The notes beneath the pieces are model-generated. The model was not told the DNA's origin. It saw nothing but the letters and a program-made list of their open reading frames with translations, and made no database searches. From positions 8,728 through 72,727 of the forward strand of contig JAHHTQ010000007.1 of the NCBI GenBank assembly GCA_020024555.1: a stretch of 64,000 nt of DNA. Direction: 5' to 3'. The position numbers and the translations under genes were made by a program. This DNA is from Angelakisella sp. (GTDB lineage Bacteria; Bacillota; Clostridia; Oscillospirales; Ruminococcaceae). Shown in pieces: positions 17,874-27,243 of this stretch; the stretch's first letter is position 1; each line of letters starts with the position of its first letter.

Positions 17874-18083
17874 TCAGCAACCGCAGTTGTTGTCACAGCC
17901 ATAGTTTGTTGATTGCATATTACCGCAACCACAACCGCCACAACCGCAACCGCCATAGCCATAGCCGCCACAGTTGCCCCAACCACATACAAAGAACAAT
18001 ACGATGATGATTATCAGCAATGTTGATTCGTCAATACCACCGAATAAGCCTCTGTTGCAAGGATTACAATTACAATTACACAT
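17874..18083 (-). CDS. Cys/Gly-rich small membrane protein, YjcZ-like
   Basis: This 69-residue protein starts at 18083, where GGAGG lies nine bases upstream; a longer in-frame start at 18128 lacks such a site. It has a Cys/Asn-rich N-terminus (MCNCNCNPCNRG), a central hydrophobic helix (ESTLLIIIIVLFFVCGWG), and a tail of Gly, Tyr and paired Cys ending in GCDNNCGC. The short ESTLL-helix layout recalls the YjcZ-type mini-proteins linked to sporulation in Bacillus, but that assignment is weak. Thirteen cysteines could bind metal or cross-link. Confidence 0.7.
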   Translation of the reverse strand: MCNCNCNPCNRGLFGGIDESTLLIIIIVLFFVCGWGNCGGYGYGGCGCGGCGCGNMQSTNYGCDNNCGC

Positions 18084-18371
18084 AATAGAAAACCTCCGAA
18101 AAAATAATTTTTTTATTGTAAAAAGCAATATGTATTTGCTTTTTTACCTAAATGTTATTATGCCTTATACTATGTATGAGGATATAAATGTGTTACACTT
18201 TTTTGAAAAAAATTTTGCGTAAAAAATATTTATTGTCTTAAAGTCAAAAAAACAGGGCAATAATAATATTGAACATACAAAAATCAATAAAAAAGCATAA
18301 TTATACAGCAAAATAAAATATAAATGTAATAAGTATATTTATTTGTTGTAATCAACAGAAACGGAGGCACT

Positions 18372-20723
18372 ATGTTTAAATTTCAGGGGTTTACACTGAG
18401 AGCGGTGTATGCCATTAATAATGCAATAGATATTGCCGAAAAGGGCGGTTATAGTGAAATAACATCTCTACACTTAATATATGGAATATTTAATACAACT
18501 GGGGCTTTGGGCGCAGGCATACTTAAAAAATACAACGTAACCGCACAGGAGTTAGAATTTGAACTTAGGACAAAGTTTAAAAGGACAATAGAACATAAGC
18601 TGTCTTTTGAAAATTTTTCGGATAATGTAAAGAGTATTTTGGAGCAATCAAAAGTTGAGAGTAGGAATATGGGTTTGGTGCTTTCGGGGACAGAACACCT
18701 TATGTTATCTATGCTTGCAAAAATAACGTGCAGCGCCTTTGTTTTTTTGATGAGACACAATATATCACGACAAACAATATTCAATGAGCTTTGTTCGGAA
18801 GATGTCCATTACAGCTTGCCGAACAGACGTACTGATAAAATTGATATAAAAAGTGAAGGAAGTGGGAAAATGCCAAAAAATACATCGGTTAGATGTGAAG
18901 TACTTGATAAATACGGCAGAGATTTGACGGCAAAGGCGGAGAGCGGACAGCTTGACCCGGTATTTTGCAGAGATGATGAGACAGATAGGGTAATAGAGAT
19001 ATTACTTAGACGAAACAAAAATAATCCTTGTTTGATAGGCGATGCCGGTGTTGGAAAGACAGCCATTGTCGAAGGATTGGCGCAAAGGATAGTAAACGGA
19101 AACGTACCGACAGCACTGAAAAATACAAGACTTGTTGCAATAGATATTACGCTTTTGCTTTCGGGAACAAGATATAGGGGAGACTTTGAAGAAAGAATGC
19201 ACAAAATGCTCGAAGAAGTGGAGCGAATGGGTAATATTATTTTGTTTATTGATGAGATACATTTAATAGTTTCAGCGGGAAAAGCGGAGGGAATATCCAC
19301 AGATGCGGCAAATATATTAAAACCGCAACTTGCGCGTGGAACAATAAAAATAATAGGCGCAACGACCACAAAGGAATACAAGATGTCACTGCAAAATGAC
19401 AGCGCTTTGCAAAGACGTTTTCAGAATGTTGTTGTGGAAGAACTTTCCAAAGAAAAGACAATAGATGTTTTAAAGGCTATCCGTCCTAAATACGAAGCTT
19501 TTCATAAACTGAAAATAAGCGATGAAGCTCTTGTTTCGGCTGTAAATCTATCGGTTGCTTTTGATACCGGAAGAAGACTTCCCGATAAAGCTATTGATTT
19601 GATTGATGAGGCGGCGGCATATAAAAATATATATAAAGAAACAAAAGAAAAAGAAAATTTATTGACACAGTGGAAATATCATTCGATAATAAAAGCTCCC
19701 TGTGTTGAAAAAGACGATATCATAACAGCGCTTTCAAAATGCACGGGCATAAGTACAGAGAAAATAAAAAGTTCCGAAAATATCGGATTTGCCCAGCTTG
19801 AAAAAGAACTTAACAAAAGAATAATAGGACAAGACTATGCTGTTTCAAAAGTGGCGGCGGCAATCAGCAGAAATCGCGCAGGGATTAAATCCAAAACAAG
19901 ACCTGTTGCGAGCTTTATTTTTGCCGGTATGCCGGGGATAGGAAAAACCTATCTGTGTCAAGAACTTGCAAATGTTTTATTTGGCACAAAATCTTCTCTT
20001 ATAAAACTTGATATGTCGGAATATTCGGAAAGTTACAGTGTCAGCAGATTGATAGGTACTTCTCCCGGATACCAAGGTTATGAAAAAGGTGGGGAACTTA
20101 CAGACAAAATACAGGAAAAACCATATAGTATAGTGCTTTTTGATGAGATAGAAAAGGCGCACCCGCAAGTTTTAAATTTATTGCTTCAAATACTTGACGA
20201 GGGCTCTTTGACAGACGGCAGCGGAAGACAGACTTCTTTTAAAGACGCAATAGTTATTCTGACAACAAACGGGAGTGTGTCATCAGGAAATATGGGCTTT
20301 TTATCCGATAAAACAACTTATGAAAGAGATATGAAAAATTCACTTAAACAGCTTTTCCGTCCCGAACTTTTAAACAGAGTTGATGAAATAATAGTCTTTA
20401 AAAATCTGACATCGGAAGAACTTGTTAAGATTACCGAAAAAGAACTTGACAAACTTGCGGCTAGGCTGAGAGAAAGAGAAATTTATTTGTCATATACAAA
20501 TGATTTTCCAAAGGAGCTGTCGGCAGGGTGCAAAGAAAAGAGTAACGGAGCAAGACCGATAAGGCGAACAGTTGAGACACGTGTGGAAAATATAATTGCA
20601 AAAGGCATACTCAACGGTGATATTACCAAAGGGGCAACACTTGAATGTAGAATGGGTACTGATAGCAAGGTGGAGATACTGTGTGTATCAGGCAAAAAAA
20701 ATACGCAAAATATGGTATGTTGA
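18372..20723 (+). CDS. ClpC-like AAA+ unfoldase with shortened linker
   Basis: This 783-residue ATPase has an N-terminal Clp repeat domain (about residues 1-145) and two AAA modules. D1 has Walker A GDAGVGKT (about 223) and Walker B LFIDEIH; D2 has GMPGIGKT (about 519) and VLFDEIEKAHP. The D2 loop holds NMGF at the place of the VGF tripeptide through which ClpC docks on ClpP, so it should feed ClpP. The segment between D1 and D2 is about 30 residues instead of the roughly 65 of Bacillus ClpC, and the UVR-type coiled coil of the M domain cannot be seen. GGAGG precedes the ATG. No ctsR, mcsA or mcsB lies beside it. Confidence 0.88.
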   Translation: MFKFQGFTLRAVYAINNAIDIAEKGGYSEITSLHLIYGIFNTTGALGAGILKKYNVTAQELEFELRTKFKRTIEHKLSFENFSDNVKSILEQSKVESRNMGLVLSGTEHLMLSMLAKITCSAFVFLMRHNISRQTIFNELCSEDVHYSLPNRRTDKIDIKSEGSGKMPKNTSVRCEVLDKYGRDLTAKAESGQLDPVFCRDDETDRVIEILLRRNKNNPCLIGDAGVGKTAIVEGLAQRIVNGNVPTALKNTRLVAIDITLLLSGTRYRGDFEERMHKMLEEVERMGNIILFIDEIHLIVSAGKAEGISTDAANILKPQLARGTIKIIGATTTKEYKMSLQNDSALQRRFQNVVVEELSKEKTIDVLKAIRPKYEAFHKLKISDEALVSAVNLSVAFDTGRRLPDKAIDLIDEAAAYKNIYKETKEKENLLTQWKYHSIIKAPCVEKDDIITALSKCTGISTEKIKSSENIGFAQLEKELNKRIIGQDYAVSKVAAAISRNRAGIKSKTRPVASFIFAGMPGIGKTYLCQELANVLFGTKSSLIKLDMSEYSESYSVSRLIGTSPGYQGYEKGGELTDKIQEKPYSIVLFDEIEKAHPQVLNLLLQILDEGSLTDGSGRQTSFKDAIVILTTNGSVSSGNMGFLSDKTTYERDMKNSLKQLFRPELLNRVDEIIVFKNLTSEELVKITEKELDKLAARLREREIYLSYTNDFPKELSAGCKEKSNGARPIRRTVETRVENIIAKGILNGDITKGATLECRMGTDSKVEILCVSGKKNTQNMVC

Positions 20724-20731
20724 AAATTATC

Positions 20732-20772
20732 AAAACTCTGATTTGTTTAAAATACAAGTCAGAGTTTTTAAT
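20732..20772 (+). terminator. Terminator after the Clp gene
   Basis: AAAACTCTGA pairs with TCAGAGTTTT, followed by T-rich sequence. Confidence 0.8.
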
Positions 20773-20789
20773 AATTAATCTGCTTTTAA

Positions 20790-20818
20790 TTGACAATAGA
20801 TATGCTTTATACTATAAT
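20790..20818 (+). promoter_or_regulatory. Promoter of prfC
   Basis: TTGACA (20790-20795) and TATAAT (20813-20818) are 17 bases apart, both perfect consensus matches. Confidence 0.8.
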
Positions 20819-20883
20819 GAAATACGGTTTTTATAAGAAATAAATCTGTATGGATACTTAATGAAAGGATAAGGTCAAAAATA

Positions 20884-22470
20884 TTGAAAGATTTAAAAGA
20901 ATTTATTGATAAACGAAGAACTTTCGCAATAATATCCCACCCGGACGCAGGTAAGACAACATTGACGGAAAAATTTTTGCTATACGGCGGCGCAATAGCG
21001 CTTGCGGGTACTGTAAAAGGCAAAAAAAATTCCCGCCACGCAGTTTCGGACTGGATGGAGATAGAAAAGCAGAGAGGTATTTCGGTAACATCATCGGTTA
21101 TGCAGTTTAATTATGACGGATATTGCATAAATATTTTGGATACGCCGGGACATCAGGACTTTTCTGAGGACACATACCGTACGCTAATGGCAGCGGACAG
21201 CGCTGTAATGGTAATAGATGCTTCAAAAGGTGTTGAAAGACAGACACGAAAACTTTTCAAAGTTTGTGTAATGCGTCATATTCCGATATTTACGTTTATT
21301 AACAAAATGGACAGAGAGGCGCGTAATCCATTCGATTTACTTGAAGAAATAGAGAATGAACTGGGTATAAAGACATATCCTATGAACTGGCCTATCGGTT
21401 GCGGTAAAGAGTTTAAGGGTGTTTATGACAGAGAGAAAAAACACATTATTTCATTTACGGCAAACAACGGACAACGTGAAGTTGAAAAACAGGAAGTTGA
21501 CCTTGAAGACGAAAGCTTAAGCAAAATAATAGGGGCGACACATTACGAGACACTTCGTGACGATATAGAACTGCTTGACGGCGCAAGCTATGATTTTAAC
21601 GAAGAAGAAGTAAACACAGGACTTTTGACACCTGTCTTTTTTGGTTCTGCGCTTACAAACTTTGGAGTAGAGCCGTTTTTGGAGCATTTTTTAAGAATGA
21701 CACAGTCTCCGTTGCCACGTGTAAGCTGTGACGGAACAACAATAACCCCTACCGACGATATATTCTCTGCGTTTGTATTTAAAATTCAGGCGAATATGAA
21801 TAAGGCTCACCGAGACAGAATAGCCTTTATGCGTATTTGTTCCGGTAAGTTTGAAAAGAATATGGAAGTATACCACGTGCAGGGCAACAAAAAGCAGAGA
21901 CTGAGCCAACCGCAACAGATGATGGCGCAGGAACGTGAAGTTATAGAAGAAGCTTATGCGGGAGATATCATAGGCGTATTTGACCCGGGTATATATTCAA
22001 TAGGCGATACTATTTGCTCACCGAATACAAAGATAATGTACGAGGGTATACCTACGTTTGCTCCGGAATTTTTTGCGCGTGTAAGACAAAAAGATACGTT
22101 AAAGAGAAAACAGTTCGTAAAAGGCATAGAGCAGATAGCGCAAGAGGGCGCTATACAGATGTTTAAAGAGCCTTTTTCAGGTATGGAAGAGGTAATAGTC
22201 GGCGTTGTCGGCGTACTTCAATTTGAAGTTTTGGAATATAGACTGAAAAATGAGTATAATGTTGAAATTATACGCGAGGACTTGCCATTCCAATATATCC
22301 GTTGGATAGAAAACGAAGGACTTGATCCAAAAACGCTTAATTTGAGCAGTAATACAAAGATAGTACAGGATTTTAAAAATAAGTTCTTGCTTCTTTTCTG
22401 CGACAGTTGGAGTATCAACTGGGCGCTCGAAAGAAACGAAGGATTGGTTCTTTCCGATTTTTCTAAATAA
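20884..22470 (+). CDS. prfC: Peptide chain release factor 3 (RF3)
   Basis: This 528-residue translational GTPase recycles RF1/RF2 from the ribosome after termination. It has the RF3 N-terminus RRTFAIISHPDAGKTTLTEK (P-loop), the switch II DTPGHQDFSEDTYRTL, and NKMDRE for guanine recognition. The length and C-terminal domains fit RF3 rather than EF-G. The start is TTG at 20884, preceded by AAAGGATAAGG. It is a single-gene unit between a terminator and the secD promoter. Confidence 0.96.
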   Translation: MKDLKEFIDKRRTFAIISHPDAGKTTLTEKFLLYGGAIALAGTVKGKKNSRHAVSDWMEIEKQRGISVTSSVMQFNYDGYCINILDTPGHQDFSEDTYRTLMAADSAVMVIDASKGVERQTRKLFKVCVMRHIPIFTFINKMDREARNPFDLLEEIENELGIKTYPMNWPIGCGKEFKGVYDREKKHIISFTANNGQREVEKQEVDLEDESLSKIIGATHYETLRDDIELLDGASYDFNEEEVNTGLLTPVFFGSALTNFGVEPFLEHFLRMTQSPLPRVSCDGTTITPTDDIFSAFVFKIQANMNKAHRDRIAFMRICSGKFEKNMEVYHVQGNKKQRLSQPQQMMAQEREVIEEAYAGDIIGVFDPGIYSIGDTICSPNTKIMYEGIPTFAPEFFARVRQKDTLKRKQFVKGIEQIAQEGAIQMFKEPFSGMEEVIVGVVGVLQFEVLEYRLKNEYNVEIIREDLPFQYIRWIENEGLDPKTLNLSSNTKIVQDFKNKFLLLFCDSWSINWALERNEGLVLSDFSK

Positions 22471-22525
22471 TTATTAATTAATATGTATTTTATACAAAAT
22501 ATAAGCTGTAAAACGATAAGATTAA

Positions 22526-22554
22526 TTGACTTTTTATATTATAGGTAATATAAT
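22526..22554 (+). promoter_or_regulatory. Promoter of secDF
   Basis: TTGACT (22526-22531) and TATAAT (22549-22554) are 17 bases apart. Confidence 0.75.
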
Positions 22555-22615
22555 GTAATTCGTGGGCTTACGCATATTTTATGTAAAAGACATTATTATT
22601 TTTGGAGGATTAACA

Positions 22616-24013
22616 ATGAAGAAAAGCAAAAAATGGCCTTTCTTTGTGCTGGCAATATTGATACTTGTTTCTTGCTATCTAGTGTTTTTTGGTATCAGTT
22701 ATAAAACAGCAGACGGAGAGACAAAAGTAATTGTAAAAGGCGCTGATTCTATTCGTTGGGGTATTGATATCCGTGGTGGTGTTGACGCAACATTTACGCC
22801 TGCCGATGGATACAAAGCAACATCGGAAGAAATGGACGCCGCGCAATCTATTATTGAAGTAAGACTTATAGCGCAGGGAATTACTGACTATGAAGTTTAC
22901 AGTGATAAGGCGAATAACCGTATAATAGTACGTTTCCCATGGAAAGTCGGCGATACGACGCTTAATGCCGAAAAAGCCATAAAAGAATTGGGCGATACGG
23001 CTCTTTTGACATTCCGTGAAAGAAAGGAAGGAGACGAAGGACTTATACCTGCTTTTGGCGGAAACGTTATTATAGAGGGTAAAGACCTTGTTAAAGCGGA
23101 ACTTGCTTTCCAACCAAATCAGGCGACAGGCGCTAATGAAGCGGTTGTATCGTTTAAACTGACACCTGAGGGCGCAAAGAAATTTAAAGAAGGTACGGAA
23201 AAAAATATAGGTAAGGATATATCTATATGGATGGACGAACAACTTATATCCTTCCCACGTGTCAGCAGCGTAATTGCTGAGGGCGAAGGTATTATTCAGG
23301 GTAATTTTACACCCGAGAGCGCGAAGGCTCTTGCGGATAAGATAAACGGAGGCGCTTTGCCGTTTAAACTGGAAACAGGTAATTACAGCACAATTTCACC
23401 GACACTTGGTATGGACGCAAAAGACGCAATGGTAATGGCAGGTATAATTGCTTTTGTTTTGGTTTGCGCATATATGCTAATTCAATACAGACTACCGGGA
23501 TTTATCGCTATTTTTGCGTTAATCGGTCAGCTTGTATTTATGATAGGAGCAGTTACAAAAATATTCCCGGCATACAATTCATTTACACTTACGCTTCCGG
23601 GTATAGCCGGTATTATACTGGGTATCGGTATGGGTGTTGACGCAAACATTATTTCAGCAGAACGTATAAAAGAAGAAATAAGAGCCGGCAAAAGTATTGA
23701 CGGCGCGGTTTCTCTTGGTTTTGAAAGAGCTTTGTCAGCAATATTTGACGGTAACGTAACAGTTATTATTATCGCTGTTATATTAATGGGCGCTTTTGGC
23801 CCACCGGACAGCTTCTGCGTAAAAATATTCCAACCACTATTCTTTATGTTCGGTAAAGCAACAGCAGGTTCTATCTACTCGTTTGGTTACACACTGCTAA
23901 TGGGTGTTATCGCAAATATGATAGTAGGCGTATATGCTTCACGCGCTATGCTACGCGGAGCATCAAAACTAAAATGTTTCAGAAAAGAATGGATGTACGG
24001 AGGTAAGAAATAA
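22616..24013 (+). CDS. secD: Protein translocase subunit SecD
   Basis: This 465-residue membrane protein helps pull preproteins through SecYEG using the ion gradient. An N-terminal helix is followed by a large periplasm-type domain (DIRGGVDATF near the start) and five helices with GIGMGVDANIISAERIKEE. TGGAGG lies before the ATG at 22616. Its stop and the secF start overlap as TAATG, so the two are translationally coupled. SecD and SecF are separate here, unlike fused SecDF of Bacillus. Confidence 0.95.
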   Translation: MKKSKKWPFFVLAILILVSCYLVFFGISYKTADGETKVIVKGADSIRWGIDIRGGVDATFTPADGYKATSEEMDAAQSIIEVRLIAQGITDYEVYSDKANNRIIVRFPWKVGDTTLNAEKAIKELGDTALLTFRERKEGDEGLIPAFGGNVIIEGKDLVKAELAFQPNQATGANEAVVSFKLTPEGAKKFKEGTEKNIGKDISIWMDEQLISFPRVSSVIAEGEGIIQGNFTPESAKALADKINGGALPFKLETGNYSTISPTLGMDAKDAMVMAGIIAFVLVCAYMLIQYRLPGFIAIFALIGQLVFMIGAVTKIFPAYNSFTLTLPGIAGIILGIGMGVDANIISAERIKEEIRAGKSIDGAVSLGFERALSAIFDGNVTVIIIAVILMGAFGPPDSFCVKIFQPLFFMFGKATAGSIYSFGYTLLMGVIANMIVGVYASRAMLRGASKLKCFRKEWMYGGKK

Positions 24014-24951
24014 TGTTTGATTTTTATGGTAAAAGAAAGATATTTTTCTCTATTTCCGTTGTTTTGGTAGTAGCAACATTTTTGTTTGCGGCTATTTTCG
24101 GTGTACAGCTTGATATTCAGTTCAAGGGCGGTTCACTGATGACATATACTTACGAGGACAATGTTGATTTTAATGTTGTTGAAAAAGAAATATCAACATT
24201 AATGGGAAAAATAAATGTAAATGTTCAACATGGTGAAAGCGCGGCGAATGGTGTGAAAACTTTTACCGTTTCGCTTGCGCAAAAAGAGGGACTTTCTCCC
24301 GATGACCAAATTAAAGTAAATGAAAAATTGGTTGAACTTTTCCCAAATTCAAAGATAGAAGTTCTGTCGGTAAACAATGTCGATGCAACAATCGGTGGGG
24401 AATTTCTTAAAAAATCCATAATTGCGGTAATCGTAGCCGCTATTATAATGATTATATATATAGGTATCCGTTTCAGAAAAATAGGCGGTTGGTCAGCCGG
24501 TGTAATGGCGGTTTTGGCGCTGTTCCACGATGTGTTTATGGTATTTGCGATATTCGTATTCTTCAAAATACCGCTAAACGATAACTTTATAGCTGTAATT
24601 CTTACAATTTTGGGTTATTCACTAAATGATACGATAGTTATTTATGACCGTATCCGTGAAAACGAACGTAGTATGAGTCGTAAGCTACCGCTGGCGGAGA
24701 TTGTTAATACATCAATCAATCAATCTTTGGGACGTGCTTTCGGCACAACATTCGCAACAGCCCTTGCAATGATAACAGTTGCTGTTGTTGCTGGATTGTA
24801 CGGTATATCCTCAATAATCACATTCGCTATTCCAATGATAGCAGGTATCGTATCGGGACTGTATTCATCTGTTTGCATTACAGGTCCGTTGTGGGTGGTT
24901 TGGGAAAATAAATTCCCGTCAAAAAACAATGCGACAAGAGAAAAAAGATAA
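24013..24951 (+). CDS. secF: Protein translocase subunit SecF
   Basis: This 312-residue protein is the SecD partner, with an N-terminal helix, the DIQFKGGSLMTY segment, and five C-terminal helices including LGYSLNDTIVIYDRIREN. The start codon overlaps the secD stop by one base. A terminator follows at 24982-25033. Confidence 0.95.
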   Translation: MFDFYGKRKIFFSISVVLVVATFLFAAIFGVQLDIQFKGGSLMTYTYEDNVDFNVVEKEISTLMGKINVNVQHGESAANGVKTFTVSLAQKEGLSPDDQIKVNEKLVELFPNSKIEVLSVNNVDATIGGEFLKKSIIAVIVAAIIMIIYIGIRFRKIGGWSAGVMAVLALFHDVFMVFAIFVFFKIPLNDNFIAVILTILGYSLNDTIVIYDRIRENERSMSRKLPLAEIVNTSINQSLGRAFGTTFATALAMITVAVVAGLYGISSIITFAIPMIAGIVSGLYSSVCITGPLWVVWENKFPSKNNATREKR

Positions 24952-24981
24952 AAATAAAAAGATAATGTTCTTTTGAATATT

Positions 24982-25033
24982 AAAAGAGAGCGGTGTACAG
25001 TTTTTTCGTAATTGTTACACTGCTCTTTTTATA
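24982..25033 (+). terminator. Terminator of secDF
   Basis: AAAAGAGAGCGGTGTA pairs with TTACACTGCTCTTTTT around a 20-base loop, ending in a T-run. Confidence 0.75.
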
Positions 25034-25102
25034 TTGTAAAATACTTTTATTGATGTTATATTATAATCTATAAAAACATATATTTTTTGGGAGATGATTG
25101 TT

Positions 25103-25528
25103 TTGATAAAAAAACGTTATGATGACAATTTGATTTTGGATATTGATAGATTGGAATTGACTGATGAAAGAGACGTTATGATATATCGCGGAGATACCTT
25201 TTATGATGAAGTCTTTGTCGATTTGGAAGGACAGGAGAAAGAATTTGAAAAATTAAAACCATATATTGTATTTATTGCAAAAAATCTTTCTCAAATGGAT
25301 TTTATCGCGCAAAAATATCACTTTAATAAATATGGATTAAATTTTTTCTTTGACTATGAAATAGCGTACGTATTCATTGATACGCCAAATGAAATAATAT
25401 TGCGTTATTATGGAATAAAAGAAAATACAGAATTTGACGTGGTGTTTGAGTATGAAGATGATAAATTTATACTTAAAAGTTTTGGGACAATAAATAATAT
25501 ACCTTATGATTGGGATAAAAACATCTGA
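25103..25528 (+). CDS. Hypothetical acidic protein
   Basis: I do not recognise this 141-residue protein. The best start is TTG at 25103, with GGGAG about nine bases upstream; an in-frame ATG at 25094 lies too close to that site. It has no signal peptide or membrane helix and is rich in Asp, Glu, Phe and Tyr with alternating beta-strand-like stretches (YEIAYVFIDT, EIILRYYGI, FDVVFEYEDDKFILKSFG). It stands alone between the secDF terminator and the permease gene, without a visible functional link to either. Confidence 0.7.
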   Translation: MIKKRYDDNLILDIDRLELTDERDVMIYRGDTFYDEVFVDLEGQEKEFEKLKPYIVFIAKNLSQMDFIAQKYHFNKYGLNFFFDYEIAYVFIDTPNEIILRYYGIKENTEFDVVFEYEDDKFILKSFGTINNIPYDWDKNI

Positions 25529-25628
25529 AACCCCATATCTTTCAGCGTATATTTAAATATTGTTATCTTTATATTTATGTATTATAATATATTTAAACAA
25601 AAATATATTATAATATGAGGAGAGATAT

Positions 25629-26786
25629 ATGAAAATTAAAAGTGAAGCAAAATTTACTGTATTCGAGGCAGTAAGTATGATAGTTGGAAACAGCATAGGC
25701 ACAGGTATTGTAGCTGTGCCGTTTTTGGCTATGAAAAACAGTATTTTTGATGTTATATGGATAGTCCTGTTATCATATTGCATTAATATTATTTTACACT
25801 TAATAATCGCAGAGCTTTCATATAATAACGGTGGCGCCCAACTTGTAAAGAGCTTTGAGAGCGAGCTGTTTACAGGTAAAACAAAACAGTTTTTCAGTTG
25901 GATATTCTTTTCGGTGTATGGACTGGCAATAATGGTTGGTATCAGCGGTAATATTAACGGTGGCGCAGAAATATTGGTGGGCTGGTTTAATATTCCGTTA
26001 CATATAGCTCAAATTATATATTACTTAATAGCCGGCATAGTAGTATTTATTGGTATGAAGGCAGTGGGTATTGCGCAAAAATATGCTGTTGTTTTGCTAA
26101 TTGGTATTATGTTTGCTATGACAATAGGTACATTTACACAACCACTGAATACTATTCGCCCGGCGCCATTCCACATCAATAATTTACTTGCGCTGTTTAG
26201 TATGATAGTTTTTTCTATGTCGGCAAATCAAGCTGTTATACAGGTTGTAAAGGGACTAAACGGAGATGTTAAAAAAATACGCAAGTCACTGTTTATGGGT
26301 TTTGGTATATCTTCGATATTTGTACTTGCGGTTACCATTACTGTTTTGTTGGGTGTAGACGCAGCTTCTATGGATAAAGAAATGGCATATCTGCAACTTG
26401 GAAAAAATATCGGCGTATGGGCTATGATTTTAGCCGGAATATTTTCGCTGCTTGCCCTACTTACAACATTTTGGTCAAATACGCTTAGCTTGCGAGATGT
26501 GGTTCACGAACAAATCGGGCTTAATAATAAGCTGTCGTGGGTAATAGCAACTGTTCCGTGCCTGTTATTTTCCATATTCGGCGAAAACAGTTTTATTATT
26601 CTCACACGTATAATGAGTGGCGTGGTTGTTCTTGTAAGTATAATGCTTGTTTTAACATATAATAAGTCCAGAAAAAAAGCAGGAGTGAGCAAAATTTGCG
26701 GTGTTTTCGGAACAATGCCTTTTCAAATATTAATGATAGTTTCGACTGTTATTTGCGCGGTCGGGGCGCTGATACCAATAAAATAA
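25629..26786 (+). CDS. Amino acid permease (APC superfamily)
   Basis: This 385-residue protein has about eleven transmembrane helices and the first-helix signature GNSIGTGIVAVPFLA, typical of APC-type transporters with a broken helix 1. The pattern is closest to the aromatic amino-acid permease group (TyrP/Mtr-like), but the substrate is uncertain. GAGGAGAG lies before the ATG. It appears to be a single-gene unit. Confidence 0.85.
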   Translation: MKIKSEAKFTVFEAVSMIVGNSIGTGIVAVPFLAMKNSIFDVIWIVLLSYCINIILHLIIAELSYNNGGAQLVKSFESELFTGKTKQFFSWIFFSVYGLAIMVGISGNINGGAEILVGWFNIPLHIAQIIYYLIAGIVVFIGMKAVGIAQKYAVVLLIGIMFAMTIGTFTQPLNTIRPAPFHINNLLALFSMIVFSMSANQAVIQVVKGLNGDVKKIRKSLFMGFGISSIFVLAVTITVLLGVDAASMDKEMAYLQLGKNIGVWAMILAGIFSLLALLTTFWSNTLSLRDVVHEQIGLNNKLSWVIATVPCLLFSIFGENSFIILTRIMSGVVVLVSIMLVLTYNKSRKKAGVSKICGVFGTMPFQILMIVSTVICAVGALIPIK

Positions 26787-26845
26787 TTTAAGTAAAACAA
26801 ATAAAACTTTATTTAAAACTTTGTTAAAATCAATAAGAGCAGTTA

Positions 26846-26874
26846 TTGACATATAATATAAAAATTGATATATT
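26846..26874 (+). promoter_or_regulatory. Promoter of the HPr-like gene
   Basis: TTGACA (26846-26851) and TATATT (26869-26874) are 17 bases apart, 24 bases before the ATG. Confidence 0.65.
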
Positions 26875-26898
26875 ATAAATCGAAAGGAAGTGTTATCA

Positions 26899-27132
26899 AT
26901 GTACACAGCAAATATTCAACTGGCAACAGTAGAACACGTAAAGAAGTTTGTATCTATTGTATCAAATTTTGATTTTTTGGTAGATATTAAGCAAGGCAAG
27001 TATTGCGTAAACGCCAAAAGTATAATGGGTATTTTTAGCCTTGATTTGACAAAAGAATTGTCTATTTCTGCCGATATAGAGGGCGAAACTCTACAAAAAT
27101 TCAATGACGCAATACAAGAATTTCTTATTTGA
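26899..27132 (+). CDS. HPr-like protein lacking the phospho-histidine
   Basis: This 77-residue protein has the HPr fold signature CVNAKSIMGIFSLDL, with the serine corresponding to Ser46, and a matching C-terminal helix. The GLHARPA motif carrying the phosphorylated His15 is absent: the matching place reads TVEHVKKFV, with no Gly-Leu-His. It therefore cannot be a normal phosphotransfer protein. The ATG at 26899 is favoured over a GTG at 26890 by GAAAGGAAG spacing. It has its own promoter and terminator. A regulatory, Crh-like role through the serine is one guess. A normal HPr is encoded at 30632-30901. Confidence 0.8.
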   Translation: MYTANIQLATVEHVKKFVSIVSNFDFLVDIKQGKYCVNAKSIMGIFSLDLTKELSISADIEGETLQKFNDAIQEFLI

Positions 27133-27168
27133 TAAATTTTTAAAATTATATTGATTTAAACAGTACTT

Positions 27169-27208
27169 AACAAAACATATAATTTTTGTATTATATGTTT
27201 TGTTTTTT
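27169..27208 (+). terminator. Terminator after the HPr-like gene
   Basis: AACAAAACATATAA and TTATATGTTTTGTT form a perfect 14-pair stem, followed by a T-run. Confidence 0.85.
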
Positions 27209-27243
27209 AAATTACAAATCTTTTTTGTAATGGAGGTTTGGAA

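Noticed and set aside
18809..19381. 190-codon open frame on the minus strand
   Set aside because: Antisense shadow of the Clp ATPase gene.
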